Below are positions 48,081 to 59,291 of a stretch of 64,000 bases of DNA, one piece after another. The position numbers were made by a program, and so were the translations under genes. Each line of letters opens with the position of its first letter. The stretch's first letter is position 1. The DNA comes from Tritrichomonas musculus (Eukaryota > Parabasalia > Tritrichomonadida > Tritrichomonadidae), in contig JAPFFF010000012.1 in the NCBI GenBank assembly GCA_039105265.1, positions 1,984,001 through 2,048,000 of the forward strand, read 5' to 3'. The notes under the pieces were generated by a model, which was given only the letters and a program-made list of their open reading frames with translations, did no database searches and was not told where the DNA came from.

Positions 48081-51000
48081 ATGTATTTTGATCAACAAAT
48101 TTACAGACCTGCTCCTACTAATTATTTAAGGTATGGAATATCAGAAGTTCAAATAAATAACGATAGCATCAAGCCTTATATTAATGATATTTCAAACAAT
48201 TCTTTAACTCTCTATAAAGCTACAAGTTACAGAAAGAGTCATTTACAAAGTATTTCTTCAAATCAGAAAAATGATTTTTCATCAATTAAAAATTTTCATA
48301 TAAATTCATTCTCTCTCCTTTTAAGTAAACACATTTCTGATGATGATAATGATGATTCTCAAAAAACTAAAAGCGAATTAGAACGATTTCAGAATAATTA
48401 TAACCAATATTCTAATCTAAACTCTCAACATTCCAAAAAATCGACAAAAAAATCTATTTATACATTTGTTCCAGTGAATTCAGATTCATTGTATGGAAAC
48501 ACAGATATTGACAAGACACAACTAAATAATACAAGATATTTAAGTAAGAATAACAAAGTTAACAATTTTGATCGAAATCATAAATATGAACCAAAAAAGA
48601 ATAATTACCAAACGCCAGAACAGTTGAATCATGAACGAGCAATTAAAAGAATTGAAGAATTAAAGGAAAAGAATAAGAATTTGAATGATAAAAACTCATT
48701 TCAACTTTTTTGCCAAAAAAAATTCATTGATCAACAAAAATACGAAGATAGGATAAGAAAAAAACCCAAATCGAAAATCGAAAGTAATAATTCTATATAT
48801 TCGAAATATAATAATGTTCCAAAACCCATCTCCCGATCCAGTGTCAACGAAAAAAATATATTTAAAAAAACAACTCCTTCCACAACTTATTGCGATATGG
48901 ATAAAGACAATTCTATTTTTACATTTTCTGTTAGCAAAACAGCTACTACAGAAAATAAGCCATCTAATAAAGGAATTTGTTATCGCAAGAGCTATAGTTG
49001 TAAGCCAGATTCCAAAATCAAAGAGAGTAAATATGAACCACTTGCAAATAATAACTTTCAAAAGAACAATAAAGAAAAAGAAAAGAAGAATACCATTTTT
49101 AATTCAAATAATTTCCGAAAGGATAGTGAGATAAAGGGGGCAGACAAATCTCTTTATACTCACAAAGAAAGAAATATGCCTTTAACAGAAAAAAATAATT
49201 TTAATAATGATTTTAAAAAAAAAGAACGTAAAAAGACACTTTTTGAGAGCGTAAATCTGAAAAATGCTAATAAACCTAAAGAATCATACAAATCAACAAA
49301 TGGAAAGAATATTTATGACCATAAGCAAAAAGAAGGAACCACATCACCTACTAATCTACATACCACATATAACAAAGAGCCAAGAAAAACAGACAAAACA
49401 AACAATAAAATTAATTCTTGCCATCATAACAATGCAGAACATGAAAAAAGAGTATTACACCCTAGTATGAATATATCTCCAAATGAAAATCAAAGAAACT
49501 CTAATAAAGTTAGTTACATTGATAATGAAGGAAAAGAAAACATTAAACCTACCTTTAAGAAAATCAATCATTCTACATATAACCGAGAAATGGAAGATAA
49601 CAAGCCATCATATAGTATAAATACCTATTCCAGCAATAATAGTGAACAAGAAAATATCAAAAATACATCAGATAAGTACCTAAATGCAAATCAAAATGAC
49701 CAGAACAATTTTCAAAGTAAAGATAATTATATTTATACCCAAGAAGAGAAAGAAAAACACCAAATACCCTCAAATACTCACAAATACATAGATGATAACC
49801 AAAGAAATAATGAAAAAAATAGTTTTGCTGATGATAAACAAAAAAATTATAAATCATTTAATGATAGTTACACAACAACCAATAAAGAAAATTCAAAATT
49901 CAACAGTAATAATATTGGAATAAACAATAAAACAGAAAAACCGAAAACAATCCAATCTTCAAACAAAGATTTTAACATTAAAGATAAAGAACACGAAAAG
50001 TTGTTTATAAAAGATAGCAATAAAAATGAAAATAGCCATTCAAGTGTAGATAAAAGAGAAAGAAGTCCTATCAAAGATTCAGATTCAGCTAAAGAAAAAG
50101 AAAACCAAAATTTGATTTTTTTAAATAAACGAGCTGATTCAAATACTCATGCACAAGAAAAAACAAAAGAAAAACAGAATTTGAGTGATAATCAAACAAA
50201 TAAAAAACAAAACAAAATTCCATCTAAAAGGCCAGTTTTAGATTTTTCTTCTTCTGTAGTTTCTGAACTATCATCACCAGAAATTTCACCACCTATAACA
50301 GCAACTAAAAAACCTCAACAAAGACATTCATCTTTACAATCCAAAATTGCACACTCCCAAAAGCAAAGTCTTATTGAAGACAAACTTACTAATAACAAAA
50401 ATCAAAGCAGCAGTAACAATAATGCATCAGATAATGCTATACATAGCAATAACAGCAGCCCTTTTGTTTCTGAAAATAGCGAAAAACAATCAAATACAAG
50501 TAATATTAAGAATGATAAGAGAGATAACAAGACTTATGCGCCAAAAAAAGAAGAAAATGAAGAAAAAACTGACGATGATGATGAAAACTTTGTCTTTGAA
50601 GACGAAATAGAACAAACATCAAAATCCAATCAAAATCCAGAAACTAAATATAGCAAAAATAAAAAAGAGATGACAAATCCCAAAGTTAAAAATGAAAAGA
50701 ATGATACAATTAAGAAAGAAAATATTAATAATGCTAATAATGAAAAAGAAGTACGTGCGAAAAATGAAAAAGCTGACAAAAACATTAAACAAACAGGAAA
50801 CAAAAAAGAATCTGATATAAATGAAGTTCAAGATCAAATTGAAGAGGGAACAATGGAAGAAGATATAATCAATAATCAAGATAATAATAAAGTTGAAAGC
50901 AGTACCGTTGAAACTGAATTGTCAACAGAGGAAGAGAATCAAAATGAAGGTTATTCAAAGGAACTTGAAAATAATCAATACTCGGAAAATATTACACCTT

Positions 51001-52568
51001 CGTTTACTGAAGATGAGGAAAAAGAAAGAAAATCAAATAAAAAAGATGAAGTACATGAAGAAGATGCCACCGAAAAAGAAGAAAGCCAAAAAGAAAACCA
51101 AACAACAGAAACTGATGAAATTATTTTCGACGATAAAAATAATCTTGAAAATGATGACAATGAAATAGAGCAAATTAAACAAGTTCAAACAATTTCCGAA
51201 GAAAATAAAGAATTAGCAAGACAAAAAGAAGAAGAAGAAGAGCAATCTCAATCTATTCAATCAAATTTAGAAAGCATCAATGAAAATCTAGAAGAAGAGG
51301 AAATCAACGAACCCCAACCAAATCAAGAAGATGAATCTCTCTCTAAAGATGAAAATATATTCGAAAATAATCAAGAAGAAGAGAATGAAAAAGAAAAATC
51401 ACAAACGGAGAAAGCAACAACATTACCTGAAGAATCGGAATTAGAAACAGACGATCAAATCAATGAAATCAACAACTTACCAGAACAAGATGAATATTAT
51501 CAAGACAAAGCACCAAGCAAACCATCAATGAGTGGAAAAGAGGAAGAAAGCGTAAAAACCATACAAAAAGAAGAAAATAAAGAAGAAGAAACAACAGAAA
51601 TAAAAGATGCTGAAAATTCACAAGCAGATCAACAAGAAGAAGAAATTGCGGAAACAATAAAAACAGAAGACGAAAATAAAGAAATTACAAAACAAGGAGA
51701 AGAGGAAGAAATAGCAGAAATCACAAAAACAAGTGAAGAAGAAGAAGAAATTTCTGAAATAACAAGAGCAAATGACGAAGAAGAAGAAATCATAGAACCA
51801 GCAGAACCAAAAAGAGATGAAAAAGAACCTACTGAAGAAGAAGACATTGAAATTGAAATTGATCTTGATTTTGAAAAGACACATACTGAAGCAAAAGATA
51901 AAATAAAGAAAAATCAAGAAGAAGAAGAAGATAAAGAAAAAATCGTTCCAAAAAGAGACGAAGAAGAAGAAATAACTGAAATAAAAAAGAAATCAGAACA
52001 AGAAGAAGAAGAAGAAAATGAAGAAGAAGACTTTGAAAATGATGATCATATTCTTCCATTTTTAGAGCTTCCTTCAACTTTGAATGCTCGTTGTGGCCAT
52101 TTTGATGAAGATAAAATGGAGCCAGACGATACATCCAATCTTTTCATGCTGTCTGCATCTAAAAATGAAGCTTTACTACCGATGCAGATTGTATTAATTG
52201 ATGCATCACTCGATTATGCAGACAGAATTCTTCACAAAACACTTAAATCTGTTTTGTCGCAAGAAGAAGAAGACATAAACGAGGAAGAAGAAATTGACAC
52301 TGATACTGATGATGAAGACGATGATGAAGAAGAAACTGATAATGATGAGGTTATTGAAAATGAAAATTTGGATTCTAATGCAAATGATAATGATAACGAT
52401 AATGAAAATGATAATCAAGGCGATAATGATGAAAAAATTGATGATAATGATATTTTTGATTCTAATGGAAACCAAGATGATATTGAAGATAAACTAGATG
52501 ATAATGATATTTTCGATTCTAATTCAGATGCTAACGAAAACAATGATGACTTTCACTATGGTCTATAA
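48081..52568 (+). CDS. giant acidic low-complexity protein, 1495 aa
   Basis: The first in-frame ATG is at 48081 (MYFDQQIYRP). Residues 1 to about 850 are Lys/Asn/Ser-rich with repeated short KKN, NNF and KEK patterns. From about 850 to 1330 the protein is dominated by Glu with EEEIAEITK-type repeats. A more ordered block follows (HILPFLELPSTLNARCGHF to ADRILHKTLKSVLSQ), then an Asp/Asn-rich tail with two DNDIFDSN repeats. There is no signal peptide or membrane helix. Such disordered proteins are common in trichomonads. A cytoskeletal or nuclear scaffold role is possible but unsupported. It is a single exon and converges on the next gene. Confidence 0.85.
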   Translation: MYFDQQIYRPAPTNYLRYGISEVQINNDSIKPYINDISNNSLTLYKATSYRKSHLQSISSNQKNDFSSIKNFHINSFSLLLSKHISDDDNDDSQKTKSELERFQNNYNQYSNLNSQHSKKSTKKSIYTFVPVNSDSLYGNTDIDKTQLNNTRYLSKNNKVNNFDRNHKYEPKKNNYQTPEQLNHERAIKRIEELKEKNKNLNDKNSFQLFCQKKFIDQQKYEDRIRKKPKSKIESNNSIYSKYNNVPKPISRSSVNEKNIFKKTTPSTTYCDMDKDNSIFTFSVSKTATTENKPSNKGICYRKSYSCKPDSKIKESKYEPLANNNFQKNNKEKEKKNTIFNSNNFRKDSEIKGADKSLYTHKERNMPLTEKNNFNNDFKKKERKKTLFESVNLKNANKPKESYKSTNGKNIYDHKQKEGTTSPTNLHTTYNKEPRKTDKTNNKINSCHHNNAEHEKRVLHPSMNISPNENQRNSNKVSYIDNEGKENIKPTFKKINHSTYNREMEDNKPSYSINTYSSNNSEQENIKNTSDKYLNANQNDQNNFQSKDNYIYTQEEKEKHQIPSNTHKYIDDNQRNNEKNSFADDKQKNYKSFNDSYTTTNKENSKFNSNNIGINNKTEKPKTIQSSNKDFNIKDKEHEKLFIKDSNKNENSHSSVDKRERSPIKDSDSAKEKENQNLIFLNKRADSNTHAQEKTKEKQNLSDNQTNKKQNKIPSKRPVLDFSSSVVSELSSPEISPPITATKKPQQRHSSLQSKIAHSQKQSLIEDKLTNNKNQSSSNNNASDNAIHSNNSSPFVSENSEKQSNTSNIKNDKRDNKTYAPKKEENEEKTDDDDENFVFEDEIEQTSKSNQNPETKYSKNKKEMTNPKVKNEKNDTIKKENINNANNEKEVRAKNEKADKNIKQTGNKKESDINEVQDQIEEGTMEEDIINNQDNNKVESSTVETELSTEEENQNEGYSKELENNQYSENITPSFTEDEEKERKSNKKDEVHEEDATEKEESQKENQTTETDEIIFDDKNNLENDDNEIEQIKQVQTISEENKELARQKEEEEEQSQSIQSNLESINENLEEEEINEPQPNQEDESLSKDENIFENNQEEENEKEKSQTEKATTLPEESELETDDQINEINNLPEQDEYYQDKAPSKPSMSGKEEESVKTIQKEENKEEETTEIKDAENSQADQQEEEIAETIKTEDENKEITKQGEEEEIAEITKTSEEEEEISEITRANDEEEEIIEPAEPKRDEKEPTEEEDIEIEIDLDFEKTHTEAKDKIKKNQEEEEDKEKIVPKRDEEEEITEIKKKSEQEEEEENEEEDFENDDHILPFLELPSTLNARCGHFDEDKMEPDDTSNLFMLSASKNEALLPMQIVLIDASLDYADRILHKTLKSVLSQEEEDINEEEEIDTDTDDEDDDEEETDNDEVIENENLDSNANDNDNDNENDNQGDNDEKIDDNDIFDSNGNQDDIEDKLDDNDIFDSNSDANENNDDFHYGL

Positions 52569-52919
52569 ATATTGCAAATCAATTTTTATTCACCTAAATT
52601 TTAATTTATGCTTGCAATGAATATGAGAAAAATTAAAATTTGCATCAATTCAATGCAAAAATGCTTCGAAGATATTTAATTAAATTAAAATAAGGATCAC
52701 CAATATATTATATATAAAATCCAAATTTTATTCTTTGACAGAGATAATACAACCTCATAACTTAATCGAGGAAAAAAAAAAAAATTAAAAAGCTTAATTA
52801 ATTTTGATCAATGTTAATAAAAAAATTTTTACGAGCTTTTTTTTATCTTGTTTTTTATAATCGAAAATAATAACAAAAATAATTAAATTTTAATAAAATC
52901 CAAACAAAGTTTTATTCAA
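52569..52919. other. spacer between convergent host genes
   Basis: AT-rich, with no gene seen. It serves as the 3-prime flank of both giant genes. Confidence 0.7.
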
Positions 52920-55900
52920 TTAGATTCCATTATAGTCTTGAAGGATTGAATCAATTTGCTTCAATAGATCAGCAGTATTATGAATTTTATTATGATCAGA
53001 TGGCTCATTTTCATTATCTTCATTAAGATCGCTATCAATGCCGCTATGATTATTTGCCAACATATCAATGTTTTCATTAAAATCACCAACATCAACATCA
53101 ATTTTAATTTCAGTATCGTCATCATCTTTATGAGCTTCTACAATTTCATTCTCAAGTTCTAATTCATTCATTAAATCTCTAATTTCTTCTTCTTCTTCAT
53201 TTTCATTTAAAACAAAGTTTTGATCATCATTTACTTGTTCTGGATCTTTCAGTCTTTCCCAACAAAATGGAGCCATACTATCTTCTCTGGATTGGGCTAT
53301 AGATTCTGAATTATTGGAAGTTTTTGAATGATTTAAATCAGTAACGCTGATATTTTCATTTCCATCTTGATCAATATTAATTTCTATATCTATATCATTT
53401 TCACTCTCACTCTCACTTTCACTATGCGGCATTGACGCTGATGCTAACTCAATTTCATCTTCTTTGTCAATAATTTTCATAACCTTATTCGGAGAAGAAA
53501 TTTGGTTTTCATTATTATTTCTTAGTATAGATGAAAGAATAGATGCACTACTTTCAAATTCTTCTTCTTTTTCTTCTTCTTCATCATATTCAATATGAAG
53601 ATCACTTGGAAGTTCTTGATCGTCAACGCTGTTGTGCACAATTTCGTTATCAGTATTATTTAAAATTGATTCAATATTTAAGTTATTAGAAGATGCACTT
53701 TTTTGTTTTGCTGCTCCAGAATCAACCTTCTCTTCTTCAACAGCAGAAATAAATGAAGCCGAAACTTCACTATGATCATCCTTATGAATATTGGTTATTT
53801 CAACTTTTTCTTCTTCTTCGTTACTTTCATCTTCGCTGAGAAGATTTGTTGGAAAAGTATCTTTGTTACTTGAATTTAGTTTTCCACTTTTTCTAATTTG
53901 TACATTTATATCTTCTTCTTCTTCGTCATTATAATTATCAATTATTTCATCATTTGTTGATATTTTGGTGGTTATTATTTCAATGCTGGATTTTTTGGTT
54001 GTGGTTGTCGATTGCGAGACATTGCTTGTTGTAGTGAAACTGCTTTTACTATTTGAAACACTCTGAAAATCAGAAATTCCATCAGTTTGAACATTGAAAT
54101 TTTGAATTATTTTATTGGCATCTTCATTATCTTCATAAATATCCAAATTGTCATAATCAATACCATTATTATTATTTTCATCTAAATTAATAACTTTGCC
54201 TTTTCGCGGCATTTCATCATTTTCATCTTCGCTTTCTTTTACGATAATATTAGAACTGCTATTATGTGAAGTCTGATCATCTCCGACTTTTTGAGAGCTT
54301 GCACTAGAATTGGATGCATTTATTGATAATGAAATACGTTGTATTAATTCTGTTTCATTTGAACCAGTTGTTGATTCAACGTGACTTAATACATTGTTAC
54401 TACTGCTTGGCTCATTGCTGTTATCATTATTATTTTCTAAATCATCATTTAATATTTTGGCTTTGAAGGCTTCAATGTCAAAAGCTTCTTCCTCTTCTTC
54501 TTGGGAGTTGTTTTGAATATCTTCATTTGTTTTGGAAAAGATTTGCTGGAGTTCTGTATCATCAGTAATTTTCTCATTATTTTCTTCTTCTTCCTCTTCT
54601 TCTTCCACAATTAAACTATTTTCATTTTTGCTTACACTAGCATTTTGATTTTTACCTTCAAATGATTTATTAATATTGTTTTCAATTTGATCAACAATTG
54701 ATTCATTTTCTGAAAGTTGGTTGGATTCTTCATGATCTGATAATAAGTAATCATCAGCGTTTTCTTCTTCGCCATGGAATTCTTTTTGATCAAAGGTTTC
54801 ATTATTTTCATCTTCTTCGATTTCGATAACATTATTTTCAATACTGTATTCATTTTCATTTTCAATTGCTTCTTCCTCATTTTCAATGAGATCAATTTCA
54901 TTGTTGATTTCAATTGCGTTTGTTTCTTCTTCTTCTTCTTCTTTATTTTCAGTTGAATATAATATTTGATTTTCATTTGATTCTTCTTCTTCGTTTTCAC
55001 TTGGATATACTTGACTTCCGTTTAATTCTTCTTCTTCATTACTATCAGCTCTAATTTCGTTTTGGCTCATTTCTTCTTCTTCATTTTCATTGATGCTAAT
55101 TTCATCATTAACTTGATTCATTTCTTCTTCTTCTTCTTCATTTTCGTTGATATCAATATTATAGTGGATTTCTTCATCACCTTCATCATTTTTACTGATA
55201 TTAATTTCACTTTCATTTAGTTCTTCTTCTTCTTTTTCATCATTAATAATTTGGCTTTCATATGCTTCTTCTTCATCTTCTTCCTCGTTTCCATCAGCAA
55301 TCTTTTCATTCTCATTAGCTTCTTCTTCATTTTCATTTAAGTTTATTTCAGTTTCTTCTTCAATATTTTCATTATCAGTAATTTCAGTTTTATTTTCTTC
55401 TTCTTCTTCTTCTTCATTAACAAATTCATAGAAAACTTCATGATTTTGGGCGCTAGAATTTTCTTCTTTTGGCTCATATTCACCTTCTTCTTCTTCTTCT
55501 TGCACTTCATCATATATTTCTGAAATTGTTACATGTGGATAGCGGCGATTACTATTTATGATTTCAGAATCATTGGAAATTTGGCTTTGTGAATCACCAA
55601 TTGGATGTTGGGAAAGTTGAAGTTGATGATGCTGATTTTGAGATGAACTGAGGTTTTGCTTAGAGTCATCTTCATAATCATCATAATCAGCATTTCTAAC
55701 AGTTTTGCTTTCTTTCCTTGTTTGTTCATTTTCTTGAAATGCGACTTCTTCGTCAATAATAAAGTTGTTATTGCCATCACCAGAGCTGCTTTCAATTGGA
55801 TGTTGTGAAAGTTGCATATACTGCTCATCATCTTTGATTTCATCAAGCGCAACACCACTCTGGCCTTTTGTGCTATCATCAACGTTATTAATATCATCAT

Positions 55901-58900
55901 TTTCATAAACTTCTTCTTCAACTTGAATTAATTCTTGGTTATCAATTACAATATTCGAGCTATTTGAATTGCTCTTTCCTATTTGCTCTTTTGAATTTAA
56001 TTTATTTGGACTATATTTTGTTTCATTAGATATTGATAAATCTTGATTAGATTTCATTTCATTTGAAATCATTTTTTGGCTTTCACTTTGTATTGAATGT
56101 GAAGATGAATTGAATTTAGAGATTGATTTTGATGAATCAGATGATCTATTTTTGACGGAATTTATTTTTTGACTCTCGCTTTTAGGTTTTGGCGAAATTA
56201 AACTAACTTTTGAGAGTGAATTTGACTTTGATGAAGATGAAGAATTAGATGACTTGTTTTGAATTAAAATAATTTCTTGATCAACAGGCTGGATTGAATT
56301 TTTCGGCTGTGGTGAATTAAATTTAGATATAGTATTTGATTTTGATGACAATGACGAATTAGACAACTTATCTTGAATTAATAGAACTTCTTGATTTTCG
56401 GCTAAACTTGCATTTTTATGCTGTGGTGAATTTGAATTAAATTTAGATATAGTATTTGATTTTGATGACAATGATGAATTAGATAATTTGTCTTGAATTA
56501 ATAGAACTTCTTGATTTCCGGATAAACTTGCATTTTTATGCTGTGGGGAATTTGAGTCTGATTTAATAATTGAATAGGCTTTTGATTTTGGCAAAGAATT
56601 AGAATCGATTGAAATATTCTCAGCTAGAATATCCTTTTGATTCATACTTTTGCTTAGTGGTGACTGGTATGAGTTAGATAAAGCTGATCTTGGGCTGCCA
56701 GTTGTACTCGCATTTTTATATTGGGGAGAATTGTGATTTGATTGGGCGAAAGAGTTTAAATTTGACTGAGGTGAAGAATTTGAACTTGATTTCGTTGATT
56801 TCATTCCAGAAGAATACTTTTGCTGGCTTTCATTTTGATTAATTGCTTTATATTGAGGCGAATTCGAGTTATTCATTGAAATCGAATTAGATTTAATTAT
56901 TGGGGATGAAGAGTTTGCTCCTGATAATACATTCTTTGGGCTTCCGCTATTATTTAAATTTTGATATTGCAATGAATTCGCGTCAGATTGAATAGAATTT
57001 GCTTTTGGTGTTGAAATGAGATGATAATTTCTAGTATTTTTATTCGGGCTTGAAGTTTCGTAGAATGTAGAATTAGTGTTAGCAATTGAATTTGAATTTG
57101 AATTAGAGCTTTTACTTGCCTTTAAACTTGAACTTGATTTTGATTTATTATCAGATGAATTCGTTTTTGAGTAAGTATTCATATGAGAAGTACTTGATAC
57201 TTTTGATTTAAAATCATTTCCAGATTCAACTTCAAAATCGTTCTGTATAATAATTAATTTATTATTGCTGCTATTATGACTAGTTTTGTTATAACTATGG
57301 TTATACTTCGCGCTATTTTTGCCACTTGATATGAAAGAAGAACTTTTCTCATAGGAATCTTCATTCATTTCAATTTCACTGTTTGTAGTTCCATCATTTT
57401 GCTCATCATATTTACGATTTTTTTGTTTTGATGAAGAAATCTTATTGCGAACAGTTCGATTACTAGCCTTTGTAGAATTTGGGGCTTTTTTAACAGAATG
57501 CTTTTTATTGCTGCTTGTCCAAAAATTGTTGGGATGAGGTGATAATGAATTAGCTAAAGCATTTCGATTCATCTTTGACTTTATCCTATCCATATCTTTA
57601 AATTTAGAATGAGCTGACTCACTAGAATGATTACCAGACTCATCATTAACAATAATGATATTACCATTATTTTTAATATTGATATTGTTATTCAAATCAT
57701 AATCATAATATGAATAATTATTGCTATACTCTTCTTCTAAAATAATCTTTTCATTTTCATTATCATTTTCACTAAGCATATTGTCTATGTTTGGAATTTG
57801 CAATGCTTTTGAACGTGAGCTATTTTTTGTTGTTGATTTTAATTGTGGCGTTGCAGAACTTGAAAATGATTCATAATCATCCTTATCATTTTTCATAATA
57901 AGATAATTCTTATTTTTTTTGTCTCTTTTGACATCTTTTTGAATAAATGAAGAACTGTAGCTCATGTAATCATCATTATTATAATTAAAGTTTTTGACAT
58001 AGTTTCTATTAACATAATTAATATCAGAATCATCGTTATCATAATTATTATTAATTTTATTTGAATATTTACCGGAACCAAATGAGTTATTAGCAATTTC
58101 ATAACTATATTCATAATTATCAGTTTCTGAAATATCGTTTGCATTATATACTAGCTTCCTTCCTTTATTTAAGTAATCATACTTAACTATAGAGTCACTT
58201 TCATTATCATTATATTTATTTTTGTAGAGTTCGTTTTGTTTCTTAATCAAGTCAACTTTATATGGCTTTACTGTATTGTATATATAGTTTCTTTCATTTT
58301 TGTTTCGTACACTTTGAGATTTAAAGTTTGGTGTTTTTTGGTTTTCTGATTTGGATTTGGATTTTGAACTTGAGCTTGATTTGGAATTTGAATTGCGAAC
58401 AAAGGCTTCAAAGTCTCTCTGAAAGCGAATATCAAGAGGAGTCAAAGGACCTATTGGAGACATACTACTACTCAATCGTGAAGGCGGAGGTTGCACTGGT
58501 GACTGCTCCTTTGGTGTATTAAAAGACATGTCCTGGTGGCTAATGTACTTTTTTGTTTGATCACTATGAAAAATTTCATTGTTATTTTGATTTTTTGCAA
58601 ATTGAGGAGTCGAATAATGATAAAGATCAGTATTGGGCTGATTAGTGGGCTTTTTATTCGAATTTGTTATAAGGTTTTGAAAAAATTTATCTGAATAACT
58701 ATTATCTGAACTATAAGAGCTCGTCGAACTACTAGTTTTATCAATAGATACTTTTGACTGAATTGTATGATTTATATTTTTACCATCATCCTTTTTAAAT
58801 AAAATGATATCATCACTACTTTCATTATTGGCATTCAAAAAAACTTCATCGCATTTTACATCATTTTTATGATTAAATTTTGGAATTTTAATTGAATCGT

Positions 58901-59291
58901 TGTTGTTAAATTGTTTTTTTTTGTTTTGGGTATTTCCTAATTCGTCAAAATTGTTTTTTTTTCTTTTAATGTTGAAGTAATCGTATTTTTCTATTTCTTC
59001 GAATGCCTCATCAAGAATTTTCTCCATTTTTTTAGATGTTGTATTATCATTAATTGTAAAATTATCATTTTTTTGTATATTCAATGATTTTTTATGTGAA
59101 ATCGTTTTTTTTTTCGATTCTTTAGTGCTTTCTGTTTTCTTTTTGTGACGACTTAAATTTGGAGGTGTAGACATTTTTTTATCATCATTTTGATCCAAAA
59201 TTATAGATTCAAGAGGTAAATCAAAGAACAATCCTTCGTCTTCAGGATCTGGGTATTTCCGAGAGGTGAAGTACCTCCCCTTAATTATCAT
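52920..59291 (-). CDS. giant acidic Ser/Asn-rich protein, 2123 aa
   Basis: One uninterrupted frame from ATG (MIIKGRYFTSRKYPDP). The first 40 residues are the only ordinary-looking segment at the N-terminus. Then come long Asn/Ser/Lys-rich tracts, a Ser-rich middle with tandem repeats of about 45 residues (SPQHKNASL, NQEVLLIQDKLSNSSLSSKS, two near-identical copies and a third diverged, DNA about 56250-56560), two LQLSQHPI motifs, and a Glu/Asn-rich part of several hundred residues. A short C-terminal block (SMAPFCWERLKDPEQ, then ADLLKQIDSILQDYNGI) looks more ordered. No membrane segment. I do not recognise it. Composition matches the convergent gene, so the two may be old relatives. Confidence 0.85.
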   Translation of the reverse strand: MIIKGRYFTSRKYPDPEDEGLFFDLPLESIILDQNDDKKMSTPPNLSRHKKKTESTKESKKKTISHKKSLNIQKNDNFTINDNTTSKKMEKILDEAFEEIEKYDYFNIKRKKNNFDELGNTQNKKKQFNNNDSIKIPKFNHKNDVKCDEVFLNANNESSDDIILFKKDDGKNINHTIQSKVSIDKTSSSTSSYSSDNSYSDKFFQNLITNSNKKPTNQPNTDLYHYSTPQFAKNQNNNEIFHSDQTKKYISHQDMSFNTPKEQSPVQPPPSRLSSSMSPIGPLTPLDIRFQRDFEAFVRNSNSKSSSSSKSKSKSENQKTPNFKSQSVRNKNERNYIYNTVKPYKVDLIKKQNELYKNKYNDNESDSIVKYDYLNKGRKLVYNANDISETDNYEYSYEIANNSFGSGKYSNKINNNYDNDDSDINYVNRNYVKNFNYNNDDYMSYSSSFIQKDVKRDKKNKNYLIMKNDKDDYESFSSSATPQLKSTTKNSSRSKALQIPNIDNMLSENDNENEKIILEEEYSNNYSYYDYDLNNNINIKNNGNIIIVNDESGNHSSESAHSKFKDMDRIKSKMNRNALANSLSPHPNNFWTSSNKKHSVKKAPNSTKASNRTVRNKISSSKQKNRKYDEQNDGTTNSEIEMNEDSYEKSSSFISSGKNSAKYNHSYNKTSHNSSNNKLIIIQNDFEVESGNDFKSKVSSTSHMNTYSKTNSSDNKSKSSSSLKASKSSNSNSNSIANTNSTFYETSSPNKNTRNYHLISTPKANSIQSDANSLQYQNLNNSGSPKNVLSGANSSSPIIKSNSISMNNSNSPQYKAINQNESQQKYSSGMKSTKSSSNSSPQSNLNSFAQSNHNSPQYKNASTTGSPRSALSNSYQSPLSKSMNQKDILAENISIDSNSLPKSKAYSIIKSDSNSPQHKNASLSGNQEVLLIQDKLSNSSLSSKSNTISKFNSNSPQHKNASLAENQEVLLIQDKLSNSSLSSKSNTISKFNSPQPKNSIQPVDQEIILIQNKSSNSSSSSKSNSLSKVSLISPKPKSESQKINSVKNRSSDSSKSISKFNSSSHSIQSESQKMISNEMKSNQDLSISNETKYSPNKLNSKEQIGKSNSNSSNIVIDNQELIQVEEEVYENDDINNVDDSTKGQSGVALDEIKDDEQYMQLSQHPIESSSGDGNNNFIIDEEVAFQENEQTRKESKTVRNADYDDYEDDSKQNLSSSQNQHHQLQLSQHPIGDSQSQISNDSEIINSNRRYPHVTISEIYDEVQEEEEEGEYEPKEENSSAQNHEVFYEFVNEEEEEEENKTEITDNENIEEETEINLNENEEEANENEKIADGNEEEDEEEAYESQIINDEKEEEELNESEINISKNDEGDEEIHYNIDINENEEEEEEMNQVNDEISINENEEEEMSQNEIRADSNEEEELNGSQVYPSENEEEESNENQILYSTENKEEEEEETNAIEINNEIDLIENEEEAIENENEYSIENNVIEIEEDENNETFDQKEFHGEEENADDYLLSDHEESNQLSENESIVDQIENNINKSFEGKNQNASVSKNENSLIVEEEEEEEENNEKITDDTELQQIFSKTNEDIQNNSQEEEEEAFDIEAFKAKILNDDLENNNDNSNEPSSSNNVLSHVESTTGSNETELIQRISLSINASNSSASSQKVGDDQTSHNSSSNIIVKESEDENDEMPRKGKVINLDENNNNGIDYDNLDIYEDNEDANKIIQNFNVQTDGISDFQSVSNSKSSFTTTSNVSQSTTTTKKSSIEIITTKISTNDEIIDNYNDEEEEDINVQIRKSGKLNSSNKDTFPTNLLSEDESNEEEEKVEITNIHKDDHSEVSASFISAVEEEKVDSGAAKQKSASSNNLNIESILNNTDNEIVHNSVDDQELPSDLHIEYDEEEEKEEEFESSASILSSILRNNNENQISSPNKVMKIIDKEDEIELASASMPHSESESESENDIDIEINIDQDGNENISVTDLNHSKTSNNSESIAQSREDSMAPFCWERLKDPEQVNDDQNFVLNENEEEEEIRDLMNELELENEIVEAHKDDDDTEIKIDVDVGDFNENIDMLANNHSGIDSDLNEDNENEPSDHNKIHNTADLLKQIDSILQDYNGI

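Noticed and set aside
51829-52134. Leu/Phe-rich minus-strand frames across the acidic host gene
   Set aside because: They are antisense reflections of GAA/GAT repeats in the real gene.
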